From Ruminococcus sp. AM22-13 (GTDB lineage Bacteria > Bacillota > Clostridia > Lachnospirales > Lachnospiraceae), in the NCBI RefSeq assembly GCF_003471165.1, contig NZ_QRIL01000005.1, forward strand, positions 80,467 through 144,466: 64,000 bases of DNA, written 5' to 3'. How positions within the stretch are numbered: the first letter of the stretch is position 1; every line of letters starts with the position of its first letter. This document shows positions 46,272 to 55,080 of the stretch, in pieces. The notes under the pieces are model-generated. The model searched no databases. It was not told the DNA's origin and worked only from the letters and a program-made list of their open reading frames with translations. Position numbers and translations under genes: made by a program.

Positions 46272-46342
46272 AGCGGGTGATGGGAATCGAACCCACGTAT
46301 CCAGCTTGGAAGGCTGGTGTTCTACCATTGAACTACACCCGC
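46272..46342 (-). tRNA. tRNA-Gly (anticodon UCC), second copy
   Basis: Same sequence as 46108-46178. First gene in the transcribed order, following the promoter at 46385. Confidence 0.93.
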
Positions 46343-46384
46343 ACAGCTTGTTGTCTGTGCATCTCTGTCGCATCAACGAAGATT

Positions 46385-46413
46385 AGTATATATGATGAAA
46401 CTTCATTTGTCAA
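46385..46413 (-). promoter_or_regulatory. Promoter of the tRNA-Gly cluster
   Basis: Minus-strand TTGACA (46408-46413), 17 bases, TATACT (46385-46390), as expected for a strong stable-RNA promoter. Confidence 0.75.
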
Positions 46414-46683
46414 CACTATTTTTGAATTTTTTCTATTTTTTTAACAGTATGCACAATTTCAGGTAAAAAACAAGGCTGTACCTCATTCCAGCTACTTCAA
46501 AAATTACAGAAATTTGCTCATAATCCTATGACTAACTCCTTATCTTTGCAACTCACAATCAAAATAGCATATAATTCGCATTATTTTTTGAAATTGCTAT
46601 AGATCAGACAGATATTTACAATCCATCTGACCTATACAACTCTCCAACAAATAACCTATTTAAAGTTTATTTGGTATAGATTA
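46414..46683. other. Gap between tRNA-Gly promoter and epsC
   Basis: AT-rich, with a hairpin ATAGATCAGA / TCTGACCTAT at 46599-46635 that lacks a T-run and may end the epsC message. No gene. Confidence 0.55.
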
Positions 46684-47610
46684 TCAATTCTCCCAATCCC
46701 ACACATTCGTAGCTTCTACTGCGCTTTTCGGTTTCTTGATTACAAGCTCAGGACTCTTTGCGCTGACTTTAGTATTTGCAGGGATAGATTCTGTGATGAA
46801 TGTGTTACCACCGATAATGGTATTCTCTCCGATCACTGTCTCACCGCCCAGTACAGAAGAATTAGAATAAATTGTCACATTATCTCTGATGGTCGGATGT
46901 CTCTTCACATTGGCAAGTAACTGTCCCTGACGGGTGGAAAGTGCACCAAGTGTCACACCCTGATAAAGTTTTACATTCTTTCCAATCTCTGTGGTCTCAC
47001 CGATTACAACACCTGTACCATGGTCAATAAAGAAATATTCTCCGATCGTGGCACCCGGGTTGATATCAATTCCGGTATAACCATGCGCATACTCTGACAT
47101 GATTCTCGGGATAAATGGCACTTCCTCACGATAGAGGACATGTGCAAGTCTGTATACATAAATTGCATAAAATCCAGGATAAGAGAAAATAATCTCCTCC
47201 TTACTCTTGGCAGCCGGGTCACCATCAAAGCCCGCCTGTAAGTCTGTCAGGAGCATGGACTGAATCTCCGGTAGGCTGGCAAAAAATCTCTCTGTAATCT
47301 GCTCTGCATGGTCTTTTGCCTGCTGCTCTGGCTCTCCCTGATACAAAAATGCCACCTCGATCTGCTCCTGTAAGCAGTCATACAGGTCATTTAAGCGATA
47401 TGCCACATAATGCTCCGGAAACATCTTCGCACTGGAGTCTACGCTGAAGTATCCCGGAAAAATAATAGATCTCATATCTTTAATAAAGTTAATAATCTCT
47501 TTCTTATTTGGAAGACGGTCTCTGTCCTTTCCAAGAAAAAGATCTTCTTTGCGATAATTATCTGTCAGCTTCTCCACTGCCTCCAGAATTGTTTTCTTCT
47601 TATCTGTCAT
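46684..47610 (-). CDS. epsC: Serine O-acetyltransferase (EpsC/CysE family)
   Basis: Makes O-acetylserine for cysteine synthesis. Long N-terminal helical domain (residues 1-160), then the left-handed beta helix with hexapeptide repeats: HGYTGIDINPGATIGEYFFIDHGTGVVIGETTEIGKNVKLYQGVTLGAL and TVIGENTIIGGNT; the catalytic His is in DHGTGV. About 308 residues, typical of the EpsC-type. I prefer the ATG at 47610, which has AGGA at a fair distance; the ATG at 47619 lacks a good site. Confidence 0.92.
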   Translation of the reverse strand: MTDKKKTILEAVEKLTDNYRKEDLFLGKDRDRLPNKKEIINFIKDMRSIIFPGYFSVDSSAKMFPEHYVAYRLNDLYDCLQEQIEVAFLYQGEPEQQAKDHAEQITERFFASLPEIQSMLLTDLQAGFDGDPAAKSKEEIIFSYPGFYAIYVYRLAHVLYREEVPFIPRIMSEYAHGYTGIDINPGATIGEYFFIDHGTGVVIGETTEIGKNVKLYQGVTLGALSTRQGQLLANVKRHPTIRDNVTIYSNSSVLGGETVIGENTIIGGNTFITESIPANTKVSAKSPELVIKKPKSAVEATNVWDWEN

Positions 47611-47789
47611 GATTGTCATCCTATTCTACTTTCTGACAGTCATTTACCTTTCTGAACATCACACATATCTATTAACTGATATGAAATATATAAGCTTCAT
47701 ATTTACCCAGTCACAGAAATACCAAGAATAAATAACTGCATTTTGCTATTATCTTATTACAGAGAGAAGAATTCGTCAATAAAAAAGAA

Positions 47790-47818
47790 TTGACCTTTCC
47801 GTTAATTCCTTATATAAT
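47790..47818 (+). promoter_or_regulatory. Promoter of tRNA-Ser
   Basis: TTGACC (47790-47795), 17 bases, TATAAT (47813-47818). Confidence 0.75.
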
Positions 47819-47882
47819 AAGTAACAGTTCCGGAATATATACAGATTTGAATATATACAGAACTGTTTTCTGATATTAATCC

Positions 47883-47970
47883 GGAGATGTACCCAAGTGG
47901 CTGAAGGGTCCGCACTCGAAATGCGGTAGACCGGGCAACCGGTGCGAGGGTTCAAATCCCTCCATCTCCG
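47883..47970 (+). tRNA. tRNA-Ser (anticodon CGA)
   Basis: 88 nt with the long variable arm of class II tRNAs (ACCGGGCAACCGGT). Acceptor GGAGATG / CATCTCC, anticodon loop CTCGAAA in stem CCGCA / TGCGG, discriminator G, no CCA. Confidence 0.93.
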
Positions 47971-47978
47971 CTCTGCAT

Positions 47979-48006
47979 GTTACTGTTGACACTAATTTTC
48001 AGTAAT
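47979..48006. mobile_element. Degenerate GTTACTG element after tRNA-Ser
   Basis: GTTACTGTTGACA...TTTTCAGTAAT; right end decayed and no direct repeats, so only a likely relic. Confidence 0.3.
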
Positions 48007-48042
48007 GTAGGCAAAATTATTTATAATAATTGCACAATAGCC

Positions 48043-48071
48043 TTGACAATCGTTGCTTTTATATGTATAAT
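48043..48071 (+). promoter_or_regulatory. Promoter of tRNA-Trp
   Basis: TTGACA (48043-48048), 17 bases, TATAAT (48066-48071): consensus match. Confidence 0.85.
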
Positions 48072-48108
48072 TGCAACAGTAAAAGAAATTTTTCAAAAGA
48101 ATTTACAT

Positions 48109-48179
48109 AGGGGATTGGTCAAATGGTATGATAGGGGTCTCCAAAACCTTTGGTGGGAGTTCGATTCTCTCATCCCCTG
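48109..48179 (+). tRNA. tRNA-Trp (anticodon CCA)
   Basis: Acceptor AGGGGAT / ATCCCCT, anticodon loop CTCCAAA, T-loop TTCGATT, discriminator G, no CCA encoded. A hairpin with T-run near 48190-48232 follows. Confidence 0.92.
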
Positions 48180-48187
48180 CTATTAAA

Positions 48188-48232
48188 AGCGCTCGAAAAC
48201 TTTGTATTTACTGAGTTTCGGGCGTTTTCATT
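48188..48232 (+). terminator. Terminator of tRNA-Trp
   Basis: CGCTCGAAA / TTTCGGGCG stem with T-run TTTTCATTTT. Confidence 0.65.
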
Positions 48233-48316
48233 TTATCTCGGATGATCAAAAGTAATCATGAAAGTAATAAAAATAGGACTACCCAAATTATATTTTCGGA
48301 CAGTCCCATTTTTTAG

Positions 48317-49276
48317 TTACTCATTCACCGGATTCACATGAACCATGCAGTGTTTTACGTCTTTAAAATTTTTCTCTATAGTATGATGAACATTCTCTGC
48401 AACGTCATGTGCCTCATTCAGTGGAATCTCACCATCTGCTGAGATTTCAATATCCACATACATCTTAGAACCAAATAATCGTGTCTGGAGAAGGTCGATT
48501 CCCTTCACTCCTTTCACTCCCATGATCACTTCTCTCATGCTCTCTTCTGTTGCCTCATCGCAGGAATGATCAACCATCTTATCAATTGCATCTCTGAAAA
48601 TATCTACAGATGCTTTCACGATCAGTACACAGATTGCCACACTGGCAATCGGATCCAGAATCGGGAAGCCAAGTCTCGCACCCAGGATACCGATAAATGC
48701 ACCAACAGAGGACATTGCGTCTGAACGATGATGCCATGCATCTGCCATCAGTGCGCCAGAGTTTATTTTCTTCGCAGCACTCCTCGTATACCAGAACATC
48801 CATTCCTTCACTACAATAGAAACAACTGCCGCAATCAGTGCCAATGTTCCGGGAATTGCAATGCTTGCTCCTGAAGTACTCTTAATAATGTTCTCAATTC
48901 CATTCATACCGATTCCGATACCGGTTGCCAGAAGTAACCCGGACAAAATAATGGAAGATACACATTCCATACGCTCATGTCCATACTGATGCTCCTTATC
49001 GGATTTTTTGCTGGATAAATTCACACCGACTATTACTACGAAAGTACTTCCCACATCAGATGCTGAATGAATCGCATCTGAGATCATGGCACCTGAATGT
49101 GCCAGAATTCCGGCAAGTAATTTAAATAAGGAAAGTAACAGGTTTACTGCAATACTCACACCTGATACCTTCATTGCCACCTTATGTTCCCATGCAGGCT
49201 CTTCCTTCTTAGCTGTCGTATTACTGTTTGTCTTGTCTGACATTGCTGTCATGTTTAATTTTTTTGTCTGTTCCAT
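48317..49276 (-). CDS. Cation diffusion facilitator (CDF) metal exporter
   Basis: 319 residues, six membrane segments, exports divalent metals by proton exchange. Metal-site motifs SDAIHSASDVGSTF (helix 2) and ADAWHHRSDAMSSVG (helix 5), and a C-terminal cytoplasmic dimer domain with H-containing segments (ENVHHTIEKNFKDVKHCMVHV). AGGAGG eight bases before the start. It has an unusually long leader from the promoter at 49714-49743. Confidence 0.94.
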   Translation of the reverse strand: MEQTKKLNMTAMSDKTNSNTTAKKEEPAWEHKVAMKVSGVSIAVNLLLSLFKLLAGILAHSGAMISDAIHSASDVGSTFVVIVGVNLSSKKSDKEHQYGHERMECVSSIILSGLLLATGIGIGMNGIENIIKSTSGASIAIPGTLALIAAVVSIVVKEWMFWYTRSAAKKINSGALMADAWHHRSDAMSSVGAFIGILGARLGFPILDPIASVAICVLIVKASVDIFRDAIDKMVDHSCDEATEESMREVIMGVKGVKGIDLLQTRLFGSKMYVDIEISADGEIPLNEAHDVAENVHHTIEKNFKDVKHCMVHVNPVNE

Positions 49277-49767
49277 AACCAGGACCTCCTAAATTTTCTT
49301 TTCAAATATATAAGCTTTTGTACTTTCCTATATTTGAGTTTACAGGTTCTTCTTATGTCACATACATTGCGCCACAGTCAGAAAACATATTTCCTTTCTG
49401 TGACTTATCAAAGTGCGGTCTTACAGGGGTCTTTTTGTATTTCGGAACTGCACCTGTCTCAGAAAATCCTCCTAAAAAAATCCCTCTAAAAGAAAATCTT
49501 TCCAAAACATACTTTTCAGAAAACAAAAAGACACACCTGCGGAACATACACTGTCCCACAGATATGTCTGAAAATTTTCATATCTGCTGCCGCTTCGCGC
49601 GGCCCGGCCCCACGCCCTCGAACATCTCGGGCATCGCCTGCTCAGTTTGTACTGTTGATCTCGCATTCTGTTGAATGTAATGCAGTGCAAAGAGAATATA
49701 AATATTTTTTCTGATAATACACTATAGTATATCGGTTAGTCAAGCCAAATGTTATTGAAATTTTTTA
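49277..49767 (-). other. Long leader region of the CDF gene
   Basis: About 430 nt between the predicted start of transcription and the CDF start codon. It includes a markedly GC-rich patch (about 49590-49640) and a CACAGAAA / TTTCTG...CTGTG hairpin near 49370-49405. A reading frame in the GC-rich patch ends in VGPGRAKRQQI but has no in-frame ATG except short internal ones. Could be a regulatory leader or a gene relic. Confidence 0.4.
49714..49743 (-). promoter_or_regulatory. Promoter upstream of the CDF leader
   Basis: Minus-strand TTGACT (49738-49743), 18 bases, TATTAT (49714-49719); CTATAGTAT within the spacer matches part of the palindrome at 25105. Confidence 0.55.
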
Positions 49768-51177
49768 TCATGATGAAACAATATTCTGCAGCCACACACC
49801 CTTCTTAACCAGCACAAATCCAATCACACACTTAATCAAATCCGCCAGCTGCACACATGCATAAATCACAAGCACATGAATCCCTGTATAACGACTCAGC
49901 ACAAACGCGATCGGCACACTAACGCACCAGATAAACACACTGTCAAACAGGAACGTAATAATCGTCTTTCCACCGGAACGCAGAGTAAAATAGGTTGCAT
50001 GCAAAAACGCATTCTGCGGCATAAAAAATGCAGTGATCATAATCAGATACTTCGCCAGCTCCCTTGCCTCATCATTGGTATTATAAAGCATTGGAAACAG
50101 CGGCGCCATAACAAACATCACCATTGCCACACAGGTACAGCACATCACTGAGAACGCAATCATCTTGTTATCTGTATCTCTCGCTTTCTTCATATCTCCC
50201 GCACCCAGAAGCTGTCCCACAATAATCGCAACAGAATCTCCCAGCGCAATAAACACAATATTAAACACATTGTTGATCGTATTGGAAATATTCAGCGAAG
50301 CGACCACATTCAGCCCTCGAATCGAATAACACTGTGTCAGCATCGCCATGGCAGAAGCCCATAAAGTCTCATTAAACAACAGCGGTGTACCCTTGACCAG
50401 AATCTTCTTTGTCAGATTCGCAGGAACCTTAAGTGTACTGTACAGACCCTTTGCAAATGCATTCTTCTCCGTATGCCTGTGTGTCCAGCCTATTACAATT
50501 ACAGCCTCCACATAACGGGACAGTACAGTTGCGATCGCCGCACCTCTCACACCCAGTCTCGGGAAGAAAAATACACCATAGATCAGCAGATAATTAAACA
50601 ACAGATTCACACAGATTGCCACAACCCCGGCTTTCATTGGCAGAACAGTCTCTCCGCACTCTCTCAGAGTACTGGAATAAATCTGCACCATCATAAACGG
50701 CGGCAATCCCAACAGCATAATATCCAGATACTGCTTTCCATACTTAAGCGTATCTGCGATCTGCTGCGCAGTACCCTCTCCCTGGAGATACATACTGATC
50801 AGATTCTCTCCAACAGTCAGAAACAGCAAAATCGTCCCAATCGTCAGAATCACAGCCATCCAGAACTTATACCGAAACGTCTGTCTCACACCCTCATTAT
50901 CCTTCTGTCCAAAGTACTGTGCAGTAAAAATACCCGCTCCGGATACCCCTCCGAAAATACACAGATTATAGACAAAAATCAACTGATTCACAATGGAAGC
51001 CCCCGACATCTGCTCCGTACCGATCCGCCCGATCATAATATTATCCAGCAGACTCACGAAATTCGTGATTCCATTCTGGATCATGATCGGAACAGCCACA
51101 GCCAGAACCATCATATAAAACTTCCTGTCACCGATAAACTTCTTACAAAACGATGACTTCTCCTTCGTCCTCTCCAT
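49768..51177 (-). CDS. MATE-family efflux transporter
   Basis: About 469 residues, twelve membrane helices in two repeats. Family features: VAVPIMIQNGITNFVSLLDNIMIGRIGTEQMSGASI at the start and the internal repeat GTPLLFNETLWASAMAMLTQCYSIRG. Exports organic cations or drugs using sodium or protons. Start at 51177 has GAGG nine bases upstream; an ATG at 51192 has none usable. A GC-poor gap separates it from the long palindrome. Confidence 0.92.
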   Translation of the reverse strand: MERTKEKSSFCKKFIGDRKFYMMVLAVAVPIMIQNGITNFVSLLDNIMIGRIGTEQMSGASIVNQLIFVYNLCIFGGVSGAGIFTAQYFGQKDNEGVRQTFRYKFWMAVILTIGTILLFLTVGENLISMYLQGEGTAQQIADTLKYGKQYLDIMLLGLPPFMMVQIYSSTLRECGETVLPMKAGVVAICVNLLFNYLLIYGVFFFPRLGVRGAAIATVLSRYVEAVIVIGWTHRHTEKNAFAKGLYSTLKVPANLTKKILVKGTPLLFNETLWASAMAMLTQCYSIRGLNVVASLNISNTINNVFNIVFIALGDSVAIIVGQLLGAGDMKKARDTDNKMIAFSVMCCTCVAMVMFVMAPLFPMLYNTNDEARELAKYLIMITAFFMPQNAFLHATYFTLRSGGKTIITFLFDSVFIWCVSVPIAFVLSRYTGIHVLVIYACVQLADLIKCVIGFVLVKKGVWLQNIVSS

Positions 51178-51396
51178 AAAACTTTTCCTCATCCTTCTTC
51201 ACAAAAATAGACTGTCCAGAGACAGCCTTCGCCTTAAGCGTTGTATCACCTACATTACTATAAAACCCCCAACATTTCAACCCATATCAGTAAATTTATA
51301 CTACCATTTTCTATTCCGTTTCTGTTCCGTTTTTTCTCCACTCCATATCCGATAACGCACTTCCATACTATCATTCACAGTACCAGCCAGTTCACA

Positions 51397-51595
51397 GCGA
51401 AAAAAAATAAATGTTTTTAACCACATCTACAGGGGGTGTAGCAACTCTTAGTCTTTGGGAATTTGCGTTATGTCAGAAAAATTCACTGTCTGAGCGAAGC
51501 GAGTTTGAATTTTTCTGGCATGGTTTTAGCAAATTTCCAAAGGCTTAGAGTTCCTGCCCCCGCAGCCGTGGTTCAAAACATTTATTTTTCTTCGC
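51397..51595. repeat. 199-bp nested palindrome with complementary side loops
   Basis: Three nested inverted arms: 51397-51424 with 51568-51595 (26 of 28), 51443-51466 with 51529-51552 (21 of 24), 51475-51484 with 51507-51516 (10 of 10). Between arms one and two lie hairpins CTACA-GGGGG-TGTAG (51427-51441) and CTGC-CCCC-GCAG (51554-51565), whose loops are complementary. Tip sequence GAGCGAAGCGAG. No T-run and no reading frame. Confidence 0.7.
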
Positions 51596-51613
51596 GTCCC
51601 CTTTGAAATCATT

Positions 51614-51657
51614 AAAAAGCTGTCGCTTTCCAAATAAATGAAGAAAACGACAGCCTT
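51614..51657 (-). terminator. Terminator of the second ABC operon
   Basis: Minus-strand GGCTGTCG / CGACAGC stem followed by TTTTTAATG, downstream of the permease stop at 51679. Confidence 0.75.
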
Positions 51658-51678
51658 TTCAAAAAAGTATTTGCAAGC

Positions 51679-52539
51679 CTATTTAATAGCACCCTCAACC
51701 ATACCATTCATAATCTGCTTCTGAGCAAGCAGGAATACGATGATCATCGGAATCATTGCCAGGAGTGCTGCAGTAAGGATCAGATCCCACTGCTTAACAT
51801 AAGAACCAACAAACGCCTGTACAGCAACCGGAAGAGTCTTAACCTTACCATTCTGTCCTAACATCAGAGAAGGAAGAAGGTAATCGTTCCAGATCCACAT
51901 ACCATTCAGAATAGTAACAGTAACAATAACCGGTTTCAGAAGCGGAAGGATAATACGGAAGAAAGTTCCCTCAGGAGAACATCCGTCAATCGCTGCTGCT
52001 TCTTCCAGTTCATACGGAATACCTTTAATAAAACCAGTTAAGATAAATACTGTCATAGCACCACCGAATCCACAGTATGCAAATACGATACCAGGGATAG
52101 ACTGCAACATGCTGATTCCAAGGAATTTACCTACATCACGAAATGTAGAAACCAGAGGAAGCATAACTACCTGGAAAGGAATTGTCATGGATGCGATAAA
52201 TGTCATGTAAATAGCTGTTGACCATTTTGTCTTGTTACGGCAGATAACCCATGCAGCCATACCGCCAAATAAAGCAAGTAATACAAGGGAAACAACTGTA
52301 ATGATCGCAGATGTTCCGAATGCACTCCAGAAACTGAAGTTAGAATTGTTGACAACGTTTGAAATATTTGTCTTAAACTGTGCAAAGCTTGCACCCACAA
52401 AGCTTACAGGGTTTGCAACAATACCGTTTGCATTCTTAAATGTATTAATAAGTACCAGATAGAAAGGAGATAATATGTATGCTGCGATAACAATCGCAAC
52501 AGCTGTAAGCACTACCTTTGGCGTTTTCTTCGTAACCAT
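51679..52539 (-). CDS. Carbohydrate ABC transporter permease, MalG type (second locus)
   Basis: 286 residues, six membrane segments. EAA docking loop ELEEAAAIDGCSPEGTFFRIILPLLKPV (about 175-202). C-terminus QIMNGMVEGAIK. The start overlaps the last base of the upstream permease stop codon. Likely shares an ATPase encoded elsewhere. Confidence 0.95.
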   Translation of the reverse strand: MVTKKTPKVVLTAVAIVIAAYILSPFYLVLINTFKNANGIVANPVSFVGASFAQFKTNISNVVNNSNFSFWSAFGTSAIITVVSLVLLALFGGMAAWVICRNKTKWSTAIYMTFIASMTIPFQVVMLPLVSTFRDVGKFLGISMLQSIPGIVFAYCGFGGAMTVFILTGFIKGIPYELEEAAAIDGCSPEGTFFRIILPLLKPVIVTVTILNGMWIWNDYLLPSLMLGQNGKVKTLPVAVQAFVGSYVKQWDLILTAALLAMIPMIIVFLLAQKQIMNGMVEGAIK

Positions 52540-53591
52540 TACATTTCAACCTCCTTCTTATTGGAAATTCTAACCTGAATAATAGATACAGCAGCCAGGA
52601 TAATGAAGAACAGAATAGCTTTCGCCTGACCAAGTGCATAATTGTTCTTGGAGATCGCTGTATTATAAATATTCAGAGCCAGCATCTGAGTACCGTTTGT
52701 CAGATAGTTTCCGAAGAAACTTGCAACAGAACCTGTACCATTTGTTAAAGCCATGTTAACATCGAACTGTTTGAATGCTGATGTTAAGGTAAGGAATGTA
52801 CAAATTGTAATTGTAGCTGCGATCATCGGAATCTTAATCTTAAATAATGTTGTAACTGCATTTGCGCCATCGATCTGTGATGCTTCCAGTACATCTTTAG
52901 GTACCTGTGTCAGACCAGTTACATAGATCAGCATGATATAACCTGCATACTGCCAGATATAAACAACGATGATAGCCATCATAGCTGTGTTTGTCTTTGA
53001 CAGAAGTGAAATATTATTTGTCATCTTGATCAGTACATTGTTAAATACAAACTGCCATACATAACCAAGTACGATACCGCCGATCAGGTTTGGCAGGAAG
53101 TAGGAAGCTCTGAAGAATGAGAGTCCCTTAATCTTAGAAGTACAGAGTAATGCGAGCATAAACGCTACTACATTTACCAGAACCATGTTCAGAACTACAA
53201 ACAGAATTGTGATGATCAGTGACCAGAGGAAACTTGGTTCATTGAACATTGTCTTGTAGTTTGCAAATCCTACAAATCCTGTCATCTTGATTCCATTCCA
53301 GTCTGTAAAGGAATAAAACACACCAAGGCATAATGGAATAATGACTGTTACTACAAATGTAAATAACAATGGAAATACAAATATAAAGTTAACGATGCTT
53401 CTGTGATGTTTTAATGTCGGGAATAAATACATTCCCAGTAAAATGCCGATTGCACCAATGATCAGTGCCGGACCTCTCCAGCCTGCTCCACTTCCGGAAA
53501 TATCCTGAATCAATGCTACAGCCAGCAAAATAATACCGGCAATCAGGCATACCATGGAGATTACTTTTTTACTAGCACTGTTTGTATTCAT
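52539..53591 (-). CDS. Carbohydrate ABC transporter permease, MalF type (second locus)
   Basis: 350 residues. Two extra N-terminal membrane helices (LIAGIILLAVALIQ and PALIIGAIGILLGMYLFP) before the usual six, and EAA loop LEASQIDGANAVTTLFKIKIPMIAATI. Ends in a charged tail. It overlaps the next permease by one base. Confidence 0.94.
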   Translation of the reverse strand: MNTNSASKKVISMVCLIAGIILLAVALIQDISGSGAGWRGPALIIGAIGILLGMYLFPTLKHHRSIVNFIFVFPLLFTFVVTVIIPLCLGVFYSFTDWNGIKMTGFVGFANYKTMFNEPSFLWSLIITILFVVLNMVLVNVVAFMLALLCTSKIKGLSFFRASYFLPNLIGGIVLGYVWQFVFNNVLIKMTNNISLLSKTNTAMMAIIVVYIWQYAGYIMLIYVTGLTQVPKDVLEASQIDGANAVTTLFKIKIPMIAATITICTFLTLTSAFKQFDVNMALTNGTGSVASFFGNYLTNGTQMLALNIYNTAISKNNYALGQAKAILFFIILAAVSIIQVRISNKKEVEM

Positions 53592-53631
53592 TTTGCCTTC
53601 ACCCTTCCTATTTCTTATTCAAAGCAAAAAT

Positions 53632-53658
53632 GCTACTGTCAATTTCGTTCTAAGTAAC
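53632..53658. mobile_element. 27-bp inverted-repeat element with 7/8 target duplication
   Basis: GCTACTG...AAGTAAC form. Flanks GCAAAAAT (53624-53631) and ACAAAAAT (53659-53666) differ at one base. It lies in the gap between binding protein and permease genes. Confidence 0.6.
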
Positions 53659-53690
53659 ACAAAAATCAATGCGTCTTAACCGTTTTTGCG

Positions 53691-53768
53691 TACCTGAATG
53701 GAGGTCTGCCCGGACCTTTACTCAGGTATGCAGCGCAATAAAAATGGGCGGCAACATAATCGCCGCCC
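53691..53768 (-). promoter_or_regulatory. Two hairpins between binding protein and permease genes
   Basis: TACCTGA / TCAGGTA with inner AGGTC / GACCT (about 53691-53729), and GGGCGGC / GCCGCCC (53746-53752 with 53762-53768) followed on the minus strand by ATTTTTATT. Probably partial termination or message protection after the binding-protein gene. Confidence 0.55.
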
Positions 53769-53793
53769 AACAGATATCAGTTATTCATTCTGA

Positions 53794-55080
53794 TTAGTTT
53801 GCGTATGCACTCTCAAGAACCTGCTGCATTGTCTTTACAAATCCAGCTTCATCAAGGCTTCCAGATGCATAGTCAGCAAATACCTGACCTGTATAGTTCT
53901 GTGCGATACCTTCTTTGAAACCTGGAATTGACCAGTGCCATGCGGATGTCTTTCCTGCTTTCTGATAATCAGTAATTGTCTGAGCAAACGGATCCTCGCC
54001 TACGATTGTGCAGGATTTGAATGGGCTTACGAATCCAGCTTCTTTTACGAGGACTTCCTGAGCTTCGTCTGTTGTCAGCCACTGAAGGAATGCTTCTGCT
54101 GCTTCTACATTACCATCTTTGTATACAGACCACCAGGATGGGGAGCTTGTAAGGATTGTATCCTGTCCGTCTTCGAATGCGTATGGGATCATACCAACTT
54201 CGAAATTACCAGCTTCTTTGTAAGCGTCAGCGTCATCACCAACCATTGTTGCACCGATCCAGGATCCCTGTGTAACAAATGCATATTTACCGGATGAGAA
54301 GTTCAGGATCTGCTGATCGTATGTACCGGAAACAAGGAGCGCAGGATCTGAATACTGGTTCAGAAGACCTACAAAGTTAGCGAAATCTGTGAAACGGTCT
54401 TCGTCAAGTTTACCGCCATCATTGAGCATATCAATGTAAGTAGTGTCTTCTCTGTCAAGACCTTCATCCAGATATGTACCAAATAAATGGTTACCGGTTG
54501 ACCAGTAAAGGTTAACTGGCTCTGCTGCATAACCTACAACTGCTGTAAGTCCAAGTTCATCTTTCTTGGAATCGATTGTCTCAAATGCTTCTTTGATTGC
54601 ATCCGGACTTGTTAATGTGGAAGGATCAATTCCTGCTTTGTCAAGGATGTCTTTGTTATATGCAAGACCGATTGCTTCTGTTGTATATGGGAAACCGATT
54701 GTACCCTGGCTCTCATCAACATAAGCTGCATCTGTATCAGAAGCCCATTCCTGATCGCTCATATCTACTAACATATCTGTCCAGTTAGCAAAGTCTGCTC
54801 CACTACCGTTTACGAAGATATCAGGCATGTTATCTGACTGATAGTATCCTTTCAGAGTACCCTGGATATCGATTCCGCCGCCCATGGATTCGATTTCTAC
54901 TTTAGTTCCTGTTTCTTTCTCATACATTTCAGCTAATTTCTTCAACTGAGCGTCAACTTCGATCTTACCGTTTACAAGACGAATACTGTCACCGTCTGCT
55001 GCCTGTACGGATACTGCTGCCGGAACCATTGATGCGATCATAGATACTGCTAAAAGTGTTGCAAATACTTTTTTCTTCAT
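53794..55080 (-). CDS. Extracellular sugar-binding protein (second locus)
   Basis: 428 residues from the ATG at 55080 (GAGGTG upstream). Signal peptide MKKKVFATLLAVSMIASMVPAAVSVQAADGD has no Cys, so it should be cut after VQA and released rather than lipid-anchored. Mature part has GGGIDIQGTLKGYYQSDNMPDIFVNGSGAD and ATTSSPSWWSVYKDGN-like pocket segments. Likely binder of xylo-oligosaccharides because of the neighbouring GH43. Confidence 0.93.
   Translation of the reverse strand: MKKKVFATLLAVSMIASMVPAAVSVQAADGDSIRLVNGKIEVDAQLKKLAEMYEKETGTKVEIESMGGGIDIQGTLKGYYQSDNMPDIFVNGSGADFANWTDMLVDMSDQEWASDTDAAYVDESQGTIGFPYTTEAIGLAYNKDILDKAGIDPSTLTSPDAIKEAFETIDSKKDELGLTAVVGYAAEPVNLYWSTGNHLFGTYLDEGLDREDTTYIDMLNDGGKLDEDRFTDFANFVGLLNQYSDPALLVSGTYDQQILNFSSGKYAFVTQGSWIGATMVGDDADAYKEAGNFEVGMIPYAFEDGQDTILTSSPSWWSVYKDGNVEAAEAFLQWLTTDEAQEVLVKEAGFVSPFKSCTIVGEDPFAQTITDYQKAGKTSAWHWSIPGFKEGIAQNYTGQVFADYASGSLDEAGFVKTMQQVLESAYAN

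Larger units (their letters stand above)
51178..51678. other. Gap between MATE gene and second sugar ABC locus
   Basis: Contains the long nested palindrome at 51397-51595 and the ABC operon terminator. No gene is seen. Confidence 0.65.

Noticed and set aside
49277..49500. NiCo (czcD) riboswitch before the CDF gene
   Set aside because: I could not fit the four-helix consensus by eye; left as an open leader rather than a call.
49590..49690. Frame ending VGPGRAKRQQI as a small secreted peptide
   Set aside because: No ATG, GTG or TTG start with a ribosome site in the right frame before the conserved-looking part. Kept only as a point in the leader finding.
50473..51156. 227-residue plus-strand frame opposite the MATE gene
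   Set aside because: His/Gln/Asn-rich antisense frame with no ribosome site; the MATE protein on the other strand is clear.
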